From positions 4,693,250 through 4,757,249 of the forward strand of contig JAJEKV010000083.1 in NCBI GenBank assembly GCA_021234155.1: a stretch of 64,000 bases of DNA, given 5' to 3'. Shown here piece after piece: positions 22,931 to 33,990 of this stretch. How positions within the stretch are numbered: position 1 is the stretch's first letter; each line of letters opens with the position of its first letter. The translations under genes and the position numbers were made by a program. The DNA comes from Isoetes taiwanensis (taxonomy: Eukaryota; Streptophyta; Lycopodiopsida; Isoetales; Isoetaceae). The notes under the pieces were generated by a model. The model was not told the DNA's origin. It made no database searches and worked only from the letters and a program-made list of their open reading frames with translations.

Positions 22931-25900
22931 GCGCTTTATGCACTTGCTTAAGATCCATTTATCTGCTCATATTCATTGTTCCCACTATGCCATTGCCCAT
23001 GTTTTTCATAATACTCCATTATCAAATGTCTACATCAGACTTGCAATCTTGCTTTTGGAATGGACCTTAAGCTTTACTGCAATGGAAAACGACTGGGAAA
23101 TTACGTTGACATGCCACCTACTCGCAGCTAGGTAAATAGCCGGCTGCCAAATGCATAAAATAAATTATGCATCTGAGTTTGTAAAAACATGGTTCTGGGT
23201 TTAGATCATCTACAGATTCTTTTCACTTCCTGTTGTTGTCCTGCAATTTCAACAAGGATTATTCTTTAAAGCATGTTGCTGCACTAAGAGAGCTTCATGA
23301 TTATATAGCCAGCATACAGATTTACCGTCCACACTTATGCATTTACAACTATATCTTTCCTCGCAGGCTACAATGTAGATGCAACTATGAAACCAAGTGT
23401 TAAGTTATGCCTGGATCTAGGAGTCAATCCCTCAGAGATTCCAGACATAGTTTCTATATGCTTCTTTCTCTCTTTTGGAAACATAAGTAGTTGCTACTCA
23501 TAAGCGCTATTATCTACTTTGGTGCTCTTGCCTCACTGCATAAAGTCCCAAGATAGATTTCTATCATTTTCAGAGCTTTACCTCATAGCAACTACACATG
23601 GCAAGCATACTTAAACTAAACTTTGTACACATGATATTAGTCCATGAGACGCACAGCCTATTTATTACGGACAAAGCCAATCGCAATGTAGATGAGGATA
23701 TTATTTCTTTTTCCTATTATAAGCTTATGAAAAACATATTCATCGTGTTGATGATATATTTCTCATGATGATGTATTGTGTAAAAACGACCCTTATTCCT
23801 TTTGTGTAGGCTGTTGTATTATTTTCTTCATCCTACTATTTAGTGGCTGCTCTAAGAGCTGTTCAATCTCTGTTTTAGCTAGCTCATGGAGTAAAGGACT
23901 TTATTAATATTTAAATATGCAGGTTTGCCCTGGGAGCTCATTGATCTAAAATACTGTGAACCTAATAATCTATACTTACTGTTCCATCTAAACGCAAATT
24001 TCTCTAAGAAAATAGTTGTTGCACATAGGATTATCAAAACGACCAGGTGGCTTCCATGCATTGATTCTCAAGGAAAATTTGAACCTGGGCATGCAGTTTC
24101 TACACCCCAGCTTAGACATACAGCCATTTTAGGCGCCCAATTTGCTGTTCCAATGGGCGTTGTCTCCAGCAACAATCTGAGGTCTTATCGCTTTAGTAAC
24201 AGTTGTATCAGCTCAAATTTTTATGTCGGCTCCAGATTGCATATTGCCTTTGATTTCCTCTTTGTGATTGCCAACGACATCATAGTTGTTTGCAGCATTG
24301 CCAACCTGCGCATTGCAAATCAAAGTTGTTAGCCTTCACTTTGTAAACCAAGTGTTTGGATACCTTTGCTTGCATACCTCTGAAGCCTTAGAATTCCAAT
24401 AATCCAGGGTAAAACTTGGCCTCCTTGCCCCAAAACATGTTACACTTCTTGCCCTAAGACATGCCACAATTTGATACGTGTCATGTGTGCAGGAACAGAT
24501 CTTAGCACATCTCAAGCTGTTAGACATCATCAGATATAGCCATTGCATTGGGTACTTCCTCTGACCTCATAACCTTAGAAATATCCAACCTTGATGGCTC
24601 GGTAGATGATATTCATCTTGCATTCTGTGACTCCTCTGACTTAAGAATCTTAGAGGTGAATGACCAGGCCATCAGCAATAATTTGATATAGTCCTCTTTT
24701 GTAGTCCTATCATTGTAATTTTGTATTTGCACTATAAACACTTTGGACAACAACTGCACCTAATGATACGTTGTCCAGCTATTCAAACTGCATGTCTCTG
24801 CTGCAGAGAAAGTACTCAGAACTAGACGGAGAGTCAATACTGAGTCAAACACTATAATAACCTATTACTCATTTATGGTGTTCACACAGCTGCAGGATCT
24901 TCAAATCCCTAAACTAGAGGTTTACTCTAACATAAGGTGTATGGCAACTAAACGCCTAATAAATGTCATTGATGGACCTCAAGGTTTCCCGTTTATTTCT
25001 AGACCACTATTTTGGATCCGACATTTCATTATCCACAACAGCACCCTCAAGAGGATCACGTATGCAACAAGCCCTTCTGCACACCATTGTCTGGTAAAAT
25101 TACCATTACTATGAACTGCTCACCTGACCATCGGAAAAACGTCAACAAAACCAAATATACTTAAATTCCCCATTTCATTTCATTTACCATTCATTTTCAG
25201 TTTCAAACATGATTTACTATGTTCTCTAGCATTTCACGTTATGTTTACTCCTCAAGTTCCTTCGTCTTCTAGCTATGGAACAATATTTATCATCAAGATT
25301 AAGTGAAGAAAGAATGCATGCTGAATTTTAGGCAAAGTTGATTTGTAGAATATGCAATACTATTGCATATATGGTAGATAAGGCTTTTATCATTCAGTTA
25401 TATGCAAGGCATATGTCTAATGATTGCTATTGCTTAGACCATCATAATCGCAACATGTTTCTAGCTGGGCACAAAGGATCTTCACTCCAAGTACTTCGCA
25501 TCTATATGATTTAGGAAGTACGATAGATGTTCAAGGCTTGGTTTCATTTCTAATTTCTCCTTTCCTTAAAACATGTAGCAGAAAATGCAGTCGCCCTGCT
25601 TTTTGTTCCTTCGTTTATTTAAATGCCTATGCCATAGTTATCCCAATTCTTCGTATCCTAACATAATCACATTGGCATGATTTGCATTTGTAGGCAAAGT
25701 TGTATTAAGCAGCACGAACATTGGTCGAGGAAGTCATCTAGGTATAGATGGTCCTTAGCATCCGCTACTGTCATCACATGCTAGCAATGAAACTTTGCAT
25801 ACTAGAAGGTTATGCAGTTGGCCCTCTTTATAAGGGGTATTCCTTGCAATATCTACGTATTGCAAAGAAGGAATTTAATCTTATGAAACCGCTATCTACG

Positions 25901-26020
25901 CTTTCTACATTACACAGACTTCTATATTCTATACGATCAGTGCAATGCATATTTGCAGACATTCAAACAAGGTTTATGTAATGGATTTCTCCTGCTCAAA
26001 TCTTGGACCACTAATTGTGC
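22931..26020. other. intergenic, no complete gene seen
   Basis: AT-rich sequence with short ORFs only. One segment (23367-23442, listed separately) looks like an mTERF exon. No second exon of the same gene was found within about 2.5 kb on the same strand. Confidence 0.45.
23367..23442 (+). pseudogene. possible isolated exon of an mTERF-family protein
   Basis: After a good acceptor (TATCTTTCCTCGCAG) the frame reads GYNVDATMKPSVKLCLDLGV and continues NPSEIPDIV, which resembles one mTERF helical repeat (a 'kP.v..L..lGv....i..iv' pattern). mTERF proteins bind nucleic acid in plastids and mitochondria. Neither a clear donor nor neighbouring mTERF exons could be found, so it may be a stray fragment or chance. 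Confidence 0.22.
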
Positions 26021-26024
26021 AAAC

Positions 26025-26440
26025 CCAGTATCAATTGGAGTTCTCCGGGCAACGAGAGCTGTCGGATGGGCATATTTGCCCTTCATTCCAAGATCTGGAC
26101 CATACATAGCGATCCTCGTTTGTGGGGCATGCATGTACAAGTTTTTATATACTATATATTAAGGTTTACAAAATACTATAAGGTTTAAGGGAATGTACTT
26201 AATGGTGTTAATTTTATACACGTATTGAAAATATATTTTCGGGGCTGTCGCTGCCCTACGTAACCCCCCTTATGAATATGCACCCAAACCAAAGGGGGTT
26301 TAAGGGGGATTTTAATTTAAATGTGTAAAATGCAATGGTTTGTGTTAATAATGTTAATGGTAGTTGTGTGTTGATTGTTATATTAAAAAAAAATTTGGGC
26401 ACTTCGGGCCCTAACAAAAGCAAACGTAGATAAACTTTAA
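26025..26440. mobile_element. foldback (MITE-like) element copy 2, left arm missing
   Basis: It starts at the core (GGGCAACGAGAGCTGTCGG) and runs through CTGCCCTACGTAACCCCCCT into the right arm (CACCCAAACCAAAGGGGG, GTTAATGGTAGTTGTGTGTT). It then continues past the arm to poly(A)-TTTGGGC...CTTCGGGCCCTAAC, which copy 3 also has. The left arm is absent, the mirror image of copy 1. Confidence 0.75.
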
Positions 26441-29100
26441 GGGCCTAAATCGTTAAACAACCTACTCGTATGAACAGCAGTTTAGTAAAACTAATGGTAA
26501 CGACATTTGCCATTACTTGGGGCTTGTGCTTTTAGTCCCAATTTGCTAGAAGAACCACTTGGAAATGAGAAGGCTTCCTATTCTGAAATGTAAATATGAA
26601 GCACAACAAAATTGGAATCAAGTATGTATATATGTATAATCCATAGTTTTAACAAATGACAAAATATATTCTCCAGCCATCGCCATTGGGCTGCAACCAA
26701 ATATTCTAATCTAATACACCATATAAGTAGTTTTTTAATATATGAAACAATCAAACCTATGGCGCTTCAATGGGATAATGTTCTGGAAAGGTTTACTTGC
26801 AACTGGAATTGTCCATTCACACACAAACTGATTTTCTGTGCCCTAGAAGCCTCGTTAAGCTTGAAGAATGAATAAGAACAACCCAAAGATGTCTCTGGAT
26901 TGGGCAGCACAAAACTTTTATGAAAATGCCTGTGGTCCAAAGCGTACAAAAAATTTATTAGCTCCTATGAAAGTTGCAATAAAATTTTTTTACCATCATT
27001 TCAAAGACTGCTTTGATGATGTGTATGTGGATAGGATTGGATTTTCAACCTCCCTTTCTCTCCTTGAACTATTGATTCATGTTTCCTGAACCGCTTGCAA
27101 CAAGAGAACATCTTCAGCTGCAGCAACCTGCAAGTCTGGTAATTTTGAAAGCTACTGTTCTGCTGACAACTTGCACAAAGCGAAAGATATCCTCCACTAA
27201 GACCTCACCTGCAGTCTCCTGCTTCAGACAATTGGTTCCTAGTTTCTAAATGATTAACTTTAACAAATCAGGCGCGCTCATTAAAAATGGATGCAGTATG
27301 GTCCGCGGCCTATCAAAGTAAACATCAATAGAAACTACGTATAAAAATCCGTTTGATGTTTTCCATCCATCAGGTGCACGTTGAAGAGTGGACCAGTACC
27401 AGCAGGCCAAGTCCCAACCCATAGCTTGAGAAAACAAGATTCCTCTGTGTTAAAAGGGTATGAAATCTAGAAACTGTTTGGTATCCGTAGGTTCTGGCCG
27501 ATTTATGGACTTGATAGACACGATTCAACCTAAAAATGGAGGTACAAACCCCGAGCCAAATGTGACTCTTACAGAGGATAACGGTCCAGCTCCTGAAAGT
27601 AACTTTAACCCCCTATCTCTTCAAGACATCCCCAACTAGCGAGAGAAGCTCGTCGTGGTAGTTGGACTAGACCTCGCAAGAGGCGTTTGTGCCGCTTGTG
27701 GCAATTCCCTGGTTGAGCCATTAAGATCACAGGTGGGCTTGACTTGGGAACCGAATAGGTTCAAGGCGCTAGAATTAGGAGCATACTAATAAATGCAAGC
27801 TAGGTTTTAACAAAAGAGATCATTTTCATACGAAGCATGAGTAGAGATTTTACGAGTAACATCATACATCTAGATCGTCCATCGAAAGTGAACATACATC
27901 TAGAACATTCATCTAGTCTTAAGACCATTTCGATTGATCCACAAAAAGCACAATTGGACGTAAAGAGTTAATCTGGAAGTGTTCATGCTTCTACTCAAAA
28001 AGCAACATGATATTTTGCTAGTTATATTACGTATCCTTTGCATGCATGATCAAAATAAAACAATTCCTCACAATGAAATTTAGATCATGCACATTTGATC
28101 TCAAGGGAATAGCATGCACAATTAGAAAATTGCAATGGAGAAAAAGCACAATAGATTGCTGGGAAAATACCTGGAGGTAGAGATGGCGGAGTAGCATGAC
28201 AAAAATTGATGGAGAAACAGGAAACGTTGCACTGAGGGAGAGAACCCTGCTTTTGGAGAAGGATACATTGACTTTCAACATCCTTTTTTGTGCCAGTTTT
28301 TGGTGCAAAGAAAACCCAGGGTGTTTTAGTAAATACAAGATTGGTCGGGGGCATTTCAGTGATTCTAGAAAAGTTAAGCGCATTATAAAATCTGAAACTG
28401 TAGTGGCATTCGTTATTCATTATTTTCATTCCCTTATGGGTTTTTTTCCTATTGACTGTGAGCCGTTGATGGGCAGTATATTCGTGGCATCGTTCCAGAT
28501 GCAGGGGTATTAACATTTTGCCAAAATAACGACATGACAAATCCTATGGTCCCGATTGGAGATATGGTATAAAAAATAGCCTTGCGAAACCTCATCCATG
28601 GCTATTTTGTTCCTCCCCGCCTTCCCAGAAATCAACAATGGCCTCGAACTTTACATCCATTGAAAACCAGAGGATTTTGGCCTGTGCACAACATCACTTC
28701 CCTTTAAAAGCTTTCCATTATATCTCAATCTACACTTTAAAATCTAGCTTTCCATTATGTTTCAATCCATGAAAATGGCAGAACATTGTAAATCTTCGCC
28801 GCACTAAGTCGCCTTGTCAAAAATGGCCTTATTATCAGCCTTATCAAAATCGATCTTCAAGAATCGGGGCCTTATGAGAATCGGGCTTATCAGAAACGGC
28901 CTTATCTTCTGGAACCCCAGTCGCTCCAAGCTTGCAGTCCACGAACCGACAATAGGGGCATGCAATCCTGATGTCCCTTCAGAAAACATGCCCATCTCCA
29001 CAGCCATCTCTTTCTAAATTCACACCATGTACAAACAGGTTAATCTAATCTCCGGGCGCCTATATTCGGCTGCCAACAAGCAGCTCGAATTGTTGCAAAC
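26441..29100. other. intergenic, no gene assigned
   Basis: The ORFs at 26868-27089 (+) and 28085-28540 (-) do not resemble known proteins. Near 27505-27640 (+) a 45-codon frame (FMDLIDTIQPKNGGTNPEP and on) looks coding in composition but ends in a stop. Around 28804-28915 the words GCCTTATCA and CTTATCAAAA recur in both orientations. Confidence 0.4.
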
Positions 29101-29670
29101 ATATCATTCAGATACGATTTTCAATACCATACAATACAGGGACCAAATCTAGTCCCAACCGTGCCAGAAATACCGCCCGCAAATAGGGTATGGTCGCCCG
29201 CCACCGCGGACCTACCGTACCCTGTGGTACCAAACGCCACCTCTGCGCCACCCCACAGTCCCTCCTGAACGCGCACCAGGTGTCGCGACTTCGTGGGCCG
29301 AGAGTCCATGGATCGCGAGCCCCACATCCAGTCATCGCGCACATGGGAACCCCCGAACATGCCCATTCCGAGGCATGATTCAATCTTCGGGGCTGGAATT
29401 GTAGCAAAATTTCAGCCACAATGCATGCAGATGAGATGGGCAATCGGGCAGGATTAAAGGAACAAGAAATTAAGCATCGATCCGTGCGCCCCGCTTTGTT
29501 ACTCACCTGATCACCACCGCCGCCGAAGAGGAGACCAATGGTGTCCACTAGAGCTCGACCAAGGATCGATGCTACGGCCAGAGCAAGCAGAGGGCGGTAA
29601 CGCCCAAAGAAGCAAGTTTCACGCCTAGAACAAAGAAGAAGCCTCCTCGCACTAGCGGATCTGGTGCTAC
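29101..29670. other. GC-rich segment 5' of the transposase
   Basis: The base composition rises sharply at 29150-29360 and stays mixed up to the transposase start. A minus-strand frame (29121-29366, MGMFGGSHVRDDWMWGSR and on) and an overlapping longer one are open, as expected in GC-rich DNA. A donor-like CAG|GTGAGT lies on the minus strand near 29505, and an acceptor-like TACAATTCCAG near 29395, but I do not trust them as a gene. It may be the promoter and end region of the transposon. Confidence 0.3.
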
Positions 29671-29671
29671 A

Positions 29672-29926
29672 ATGACGAGGAAGCCAATAAGAAGAGGCCA
29701 ATGGACGGAGGAGCAGATGCAAGACGCTCTTGATGAGGTGAGTGAACATGGTATTTCAATTAGAGAAGCTTCTAGACGATCTGGTATCCCAGAATCATCC
29801 ATCAGAGACTGGTTGTATGGCCGAATTTCCCACAAGAGGATAGACATCCACGAGATCTTAACACCATCCCAAGAAAAGGAACTTGTGGATTGGGCCATAG
29901 GGAGGCGTAATCAGGATGGGGCGTGA
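29672..29926 (+). CDS. pogo transposase, N-terminal helix-turn-helix part
   Basis: 84 residues. MTRKPIRRGQWTEEQMQDAL followed by the pattern ISIREASRRSGIPESSIRDW is a psq/CENP-B N-terminal HTH. LTPSQEKELVDWAIGRRNQDG then begins the second HTH (Tc5/CENP-B type) and is cut by TGA. The next frame resumes with LSSVKERAAEMA, exactly where that second HTH should continue. It would bind transposon ends. The split from the catalytic part makes the copy inactive unless frame is restored by recoding. Confidence 0.85.
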   Translation: MTRKPIRRGQWTEEQMQDALDEVSEHGISIREASRRSGIPESSIRDWLYGRISHKRIDIHEILTPSQEKELVDWAIGRRNQDGA

Positions 29927-32220
29927 CCTTGTCCTCGGTCAAGGAGCGTGCTGCAGAAATGGCGAAGGAGAACAATCCAGCCTTCGAAGGGGTTCCAGGT
30001 GGAAAGTGGTGGAAATTATTCAAGCAGCGCCATCCTGAGATCTCCCTTAGGAGTGCAGAGACTCTAGATGTCTCACGTGCCCGGGCTATGAACCAAGAAA
30101 ACTTGGATAGGTTCTACTCAGGCCTTAAAGAAATATATGATGAGTATAACTTCCCTCCTTCAAGGATCTGGAATGCAGATGAGACCGGGATCCAAGCTGG
30201 GAAAGTAAAGGGGCTAAAGATAATTGCAAGGAAAGGTGAGAATAGGGTTAGTGAGGTGGTGATGAATACCAGGGAATGGGTTACAATCTTAGTGTGTGTA
30301 AATGCAGAAGGGTTTAGAATACCCAGTATGTACATTTTCAAGGGAACTAGGATGAGGCAGGACAACATATCCAGGTGTGAAGAGGGGGCAATTCAGGCTG
30401 TCCAGCAGTCAGCTTGGATGACAACTGAACTCTTCAAGTCTTGGTTGTCTCACTTCCAATGTAGAGTGCCTGGAGGAGTGTCACCTGAAAGACCACATCT
30501 AATCTTGCTTGATGGGCATGGAAGCCATGTAGAATTGGATGTCATACTGGCAGCCAAAGACATGGGAATACATTTTGCATTATTACTTGCACATACATCA
30601 CTGCAGCCATTAGATGTCTCATGCTTTGCTCCTTTCAAGGCAGCATTCAAAAGATTGAGGGCTGAATACATGGTAAGAAAAGACAGATCTGAACCTAAGA
30701 AGGAGGACATAGCTGAATTGATATCCATGTCCATGGCTGCAGGGTTAACAGTGGCAAATATTAAAGCTGGTTTCATGGCTACAGGGATTTGGCCATTCAA
30801 TGCAACGAGTGTAGTGCCTGGAAAGGAAGGCAGCAGGCTTGTGCAAGAGGAAGTTTATGTGCCAGCACCATTACCCAATCAACCACTTGGACTTAATGAT
30901 GGAGTGGCTGCCCCCATTGTGCAACCTGCAGCAAACGAGAGTGCACACATAGATGATGTTGATAGAGTTGAACCAATTGGACAACCATGTGACCAAGGGC
31001 TGAACATAGAGGGTTTCAACATGCAAGAAGTTGACTTGCAATGGGAGGAACATGTGCAAGCCACATGTGACCATGCAGCAAATAGTTTGGGAACAATGCA
31101 GCAAGTCTTGTTCCATAGGGTTGCTGCTGATTTCAATCCAGGCCAGCAAGTCTTGGTCCCCAGTGTGGCAGCTGATCAACCTGCAGGCCAGCAAGCATCT
31201 CAGGTTGCCCCAAGTCAAGGAACCCAAGATGTAATAAGGAGGAGGAGGGACATTGCACCTAATCTGCATGGAAGAGTACACATTAGTAGCAATGAATTCT
31301 GCCAAGCACTTGCAGCAGAAAAAGCAAGAAGAGAGCAGGCTGAGAGAATTAAGGTCCAGCAAACTGCTCTTAAGAAAGTGGAGGCAGCCAGGAGGAAGGC
31401 TGAGAAGGAAGAAGCCAGCAGGCGAGCTGCTGCAAATAGGTTAGAGAGGGAAAGTAGGAAGCAAGCAGAGGCTTTGGAGCAGGAGAGCACCAGAAGGCTG
31501 AGGGCATTAATGTATCCAGCAGGGCAATCCAGGGTGAGAGCCATCTTTGGCTGCCAAAGGCCATTGAATGAGGCAGCAAAGGCCAGGAGGTTGGCTGCAA
31601 TGAAAAGGATGAGAGAAAGGCAAGGCAGGGCAAGGCAGGTCATTAGGGAGGATGACAATTGGGAGACTTGTGTGCCCAGCAGCCAAAATGACGAGGTGGG
31701 GGTCATCCAAGTACCTGGACAGCAGGCAGGTGTTGAACAGTTAGTAGCTCCTCGAACACAGACCCTGGACATAGGGTGCAGTCTAGAAGACACCCACATA
31801 TGTGAGGGAGATGGGGTGCATCCTCAATCAATTAGCATAGAGGGTTGCATCCCTTTGGTCAGGCCTACACCCAACAAGGTCAGCAACATCCGTTCACCTT
31901 TGAAGAGATGGGACCTTACCACCAAACAAAGAACATTCAACCCCTTAGCTAATTCGATGAGGATGGATACACAGGGATGGATAGACTATGCAGCAAACAC
32001 GGGACCAGAAAATGATGAAGTCAGGGCAATTGACAAGGCCAGACACATTCGAGAAATGGCTGAGATTGGAGTTGGTGCTGAAGCTCTTGCTACAGCAAGG
32101 GACATGGATGAGGGCTTCTTTAGAACATGGAGGACCCGCCGCAAAAGCGGTAGAGGTAGTCATTGCTACAATGTTCGCTTCAATCTTTGCCTCTTACTTT
32201 TTGGTATTGCGGTAAAATGA
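29923..32220 (+). CDS. pogo transposase, catalytic DDE domain with long C-terminal tail
   Basis: 765 residues, opening at a GTG without an ATG, hence really a continuation of the preceding frame. The DDE residues are all present: first Asp in RIWNADETGIQ, second in LILLDGHGSHVE, third in SLQPLDVSCFAPFK. The remaining 450 or so residues are unusual for pogo. They hold an acidic/Gln-rich section, then a long Lys/Arg/Glu/Ala coiled coil (EKARREQAERIKVQQTALKK and on), then a basic C-terminus. Lower-case repeats or stops are absent, so the sequence is young or constrained. In animals and plants such genes are sometimes domesticated, which the intact triad neither proves nor rules out. Confidence 0.88.
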   Translation: MTLSSVKERAAEMAKENNPAFEGVPGGKWWKLFKQRHPEISLRSAETLDVSRARAMNQENLDRFYSGLKEIYDEYNFPPSRIWNADETGIQAGKVKGLKIIARKGENRVSEVVMNTREWVTILVCVNAEGFRIPSMYIFKGTRMRQDNISRCEEGAIQAVQQSAWMTTELFKSWLSHFQCRVPGGVSPERPHLILLDGHGSHVELDVILAAKDMGIHFALLLAHTSLQPLDVSCFAPFKAAFKRLRAEYMVRKDRSEPKKEDIAELISMSMAAGLTVANIKAGFMATGIWPFNATSVVPGKEGSRLVQEEVYVPAPLPNQPLGLNDGVAAPIVQPAANESAHIDDVDRVEPIGQPCDQGLNIEGFNMQEVDLQWEEHVQATCDHAANSLGTMQQVLFHRVAADFNPGQQVLVPSVAADQPAGQQASQVAPSQGTQDVIRRRRDIAPNLHGRVHISSNEFCQALAAEKARREQAERIKVQQTALKKVEAARRKAEKEEASRRAAANRLERESRKQAEALEQESTRRLRALMYPAGQSRVRAIFGCQRPLNEAAKARRLAAMKRMRERQGRARQVIREDDNWETCVPSSQNDEVGVIQVPGQQAGVEQLVAPRTQTLDIGCSLEDTHICEGDGVHPQSISIEGCIPLVRPTPNKVSNIRSPLKRWDLTTKQRTFNPLANSMRMDTQGWIDYAANTGPENDEVRAIDKARHIREMAEIGVGAEALATARDMDEGFFRTWRTRRKSGRGSHCYNVRFNLCLLLFGIAVK

Positions 32221-32651
32221 GGCAACGCCTTGAGTACATTTGAACACGGCCTTAGCAGAACAGGATGCATACGATTCTGATGAGACAGTAGAAGAGTAAT
32301 CTGAGATACCAAAGTATTTTGCTTAATGAGGATGACTCTGAAGATTTTGTTAAGGAAGCAAACATGTTTTGTTTTATTCGAGCAACCAAATGGACATAAA
32401 TTGAATAGGTAAATACATGAACACAAACTGTTTTGGGAATACCAGCAGGCAATTACATTCCATTTGAAATAGGGGGCAAATACATGGTTCATGCAAATAT
32501 TTGCATTCACAAAACACTAGGTAGGCTAATCCAAGATGGCAGCAAAAAAATTACAGCCTGTTTCAAAATACAGCAAGGAAAAAAATAAAAAAAAACTTCG
32601 GCCTAGCCTATAAGGGTCGTCCAGATCTGTGCCATGGTTCACCAGAAGCTC

Positions 32652-32987
32652 TTAGTTCCCATGATTGATTGGGCTCTCGAACTTGACATTATCTCCCTCG
32701 GCTACTGTCACTTGGCAGTGGACCAGATCGTGCTCCCCTTTAGCATGTTGAATCTGGTCACATATCTCGGGTGTGACCAGGACATTAAGGTTGGAGCCCG
32801 CAGCAGCAGAAATTTCTTCTCGGTTAACCAGACAGTTCTTCAAAGTAAAAGATCCCACTTCCTCTGTCTGCACAGAGGCATCAGAATAGCGACGCTCCCG
32901 CTTCTTTGATGGGGAGGGCGTGGCAGGAGGGGGCTTACGGTAACCCCCTCCATGGATTCCTTGTCCCTTTCGCCAGGAACCTTCCAT
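32652..32987 (-). CDS. small ORF of unknown function, antisense to the transposase
   Basis: 111 residues, MEGSWRKGQGIHGGGYRK to stop. It has a basic Pro/Ser-rich start (PPPATPSPSKKRERR), then SDASVQTEEVG, and an acidic C-terminal half. A good acceptor (CTTTTCCTGTAATGCAG) lies four bases before the ATG, suggesting a 5' leader intron whose upstream exon would be near 33.0-33.3 kb. It ends about 430 bp from the transposase stop, tail to tail. It may be a second protein of the same element or a host gene. No family recognised. Confidence 0.4.
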   Translation of the reverse strand: MEGSWRKGQGIHGGGYRKPPPATPSPSKKRERRYSDASVQTEEVGSFTLKNCLVNREEISAAAGSNLNVLVTPEICDQIQHAKGEHDLVHCQVTVAEGDNVKFESPINHGN

Positions 32988-33329
32988 GATGCTGCATTAC
33001 AGGAAAAGAAAGGTTAGATAGAATACATGCACCCAGAATGCAACCCAGAATGGATAGGACTGTAACCTTGACGACGGACTGAGTGCTCGAGCTGCTTGAC
33101 GAAGGATTCGGCCGGACTGAGTGCGCTCACCTGCTGGGATGATCACTAGAATGCAAGGCCAATTCTTTTTATACCCGAATTCGAGATGATGAGGGATCTG
33201 ACCCCATTTGTGCGAGGGATTAGTAGCCGTAACCCTTTCAAATCGTTTACAGGAAGCCGATTTAGGGGGTAGACGAAACGTTTCGAGGAGATATTGCCTC
33301 GGCAAAACCTCGAGATAGGGCCAAATTGG

Positions 33330-33680
33330 GTCGCGAATGATGGTCCCTGCATCCTCGAATGATGGTCCGTTGGGTCATGATGGAGGCTCCGGGCTGCGCG
33401 ACCGCGAGATCCGCGTGAGGCCTAAAGGTGAGGTGCCATGACGACGTGGGTAGGGTTAGGCACGCGGGACGGACCGTTGGCACGCGTCCAAGGGTTGAGC
33501 CCCCCGCGCCCCACCGATGCCATAATGGCGGACTGTGGACGGCGCCTGCGCGATAGGTGGCCCTGCAGGGCGCGGCAGGGGGCCGTTGGGGGGGCGAGAA
33601 GGGGGTCGTACGCCTGGCGCAAGTGGTTGGATATACCGCGATGGGGGCACTTAGACCCCTCTAACTTTGGAGGCCCATAA
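33330..33680. other. GC-rich block
   Basis: A stretch of very high GC (GGGCGCGGCAGGGGGCCGTT and similar), with the word AATGATGGTCC repeated at its left side. All six frames are open here simply because of composition. Together with the GC-rich block near 29.2 kb it brackets the transposase locus. Confidence 0.5.
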
Positions 33681-33990
33681 CTTGCTAACGGTTTATAATT
33701 TAAGCGCAATTTTTTGATAAGCTTGTAGGGTATCTGATTAGGTATCCAGTGATACCTGGATTGCTCCGATTGGACAATTTTTTGACATATTAATGGGTGC
33801 GCGCCTCTTATCTGCGCGAAACCCTACCAAACAAAAATATTAACAAAAATATTGCAAGCTTACACTAATTTTCCAAAATTTAAAATATGAAAGTCTAATT
33901 TTATGCGTCTTCTATGACGATGGTACTAAACGTGGAATGGCGTCCCCTCTTCTTTTTCTTCTGCTATTCTAGTTCTAGCATGGAACAGAA

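Larger units (their letters stand above)
29672..32220 (+). mobile_element. pogo/Tigger-like (Tc1/mariner superfamily) transposase locus
   Basis: Two overlapping frames (29672-29926 and 29923-32220) together code a CENP-B-type DNA-binding region followed by a DDE_1 transposase. They overlap by four bases and are out of phase by one, so a single indel near 29917-29925 would join them. I could not define terminal inverted repeats or TA target duplications by eye, so the element borders are unknown. They may lie in the GC-rich flanks. Confidence 0.85.

Noticed and set aside
29108-29749. 213-codon minus-strand ORF with a possible donor and acceptor
   Set aside because: It lies in GC-rich DNA where stops are rare, overlaps the transposase N-terminus in antisense, and two of its frames look equally protein-like, so there is no reason to favour one.
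30871-31799. Minus-strand ORFs of 163 and 194 codons
   Set aside because: They are antisense shadows of the transposase tail, whose repetitive Lys/Glu/Ala codons leave the opposite strand open.
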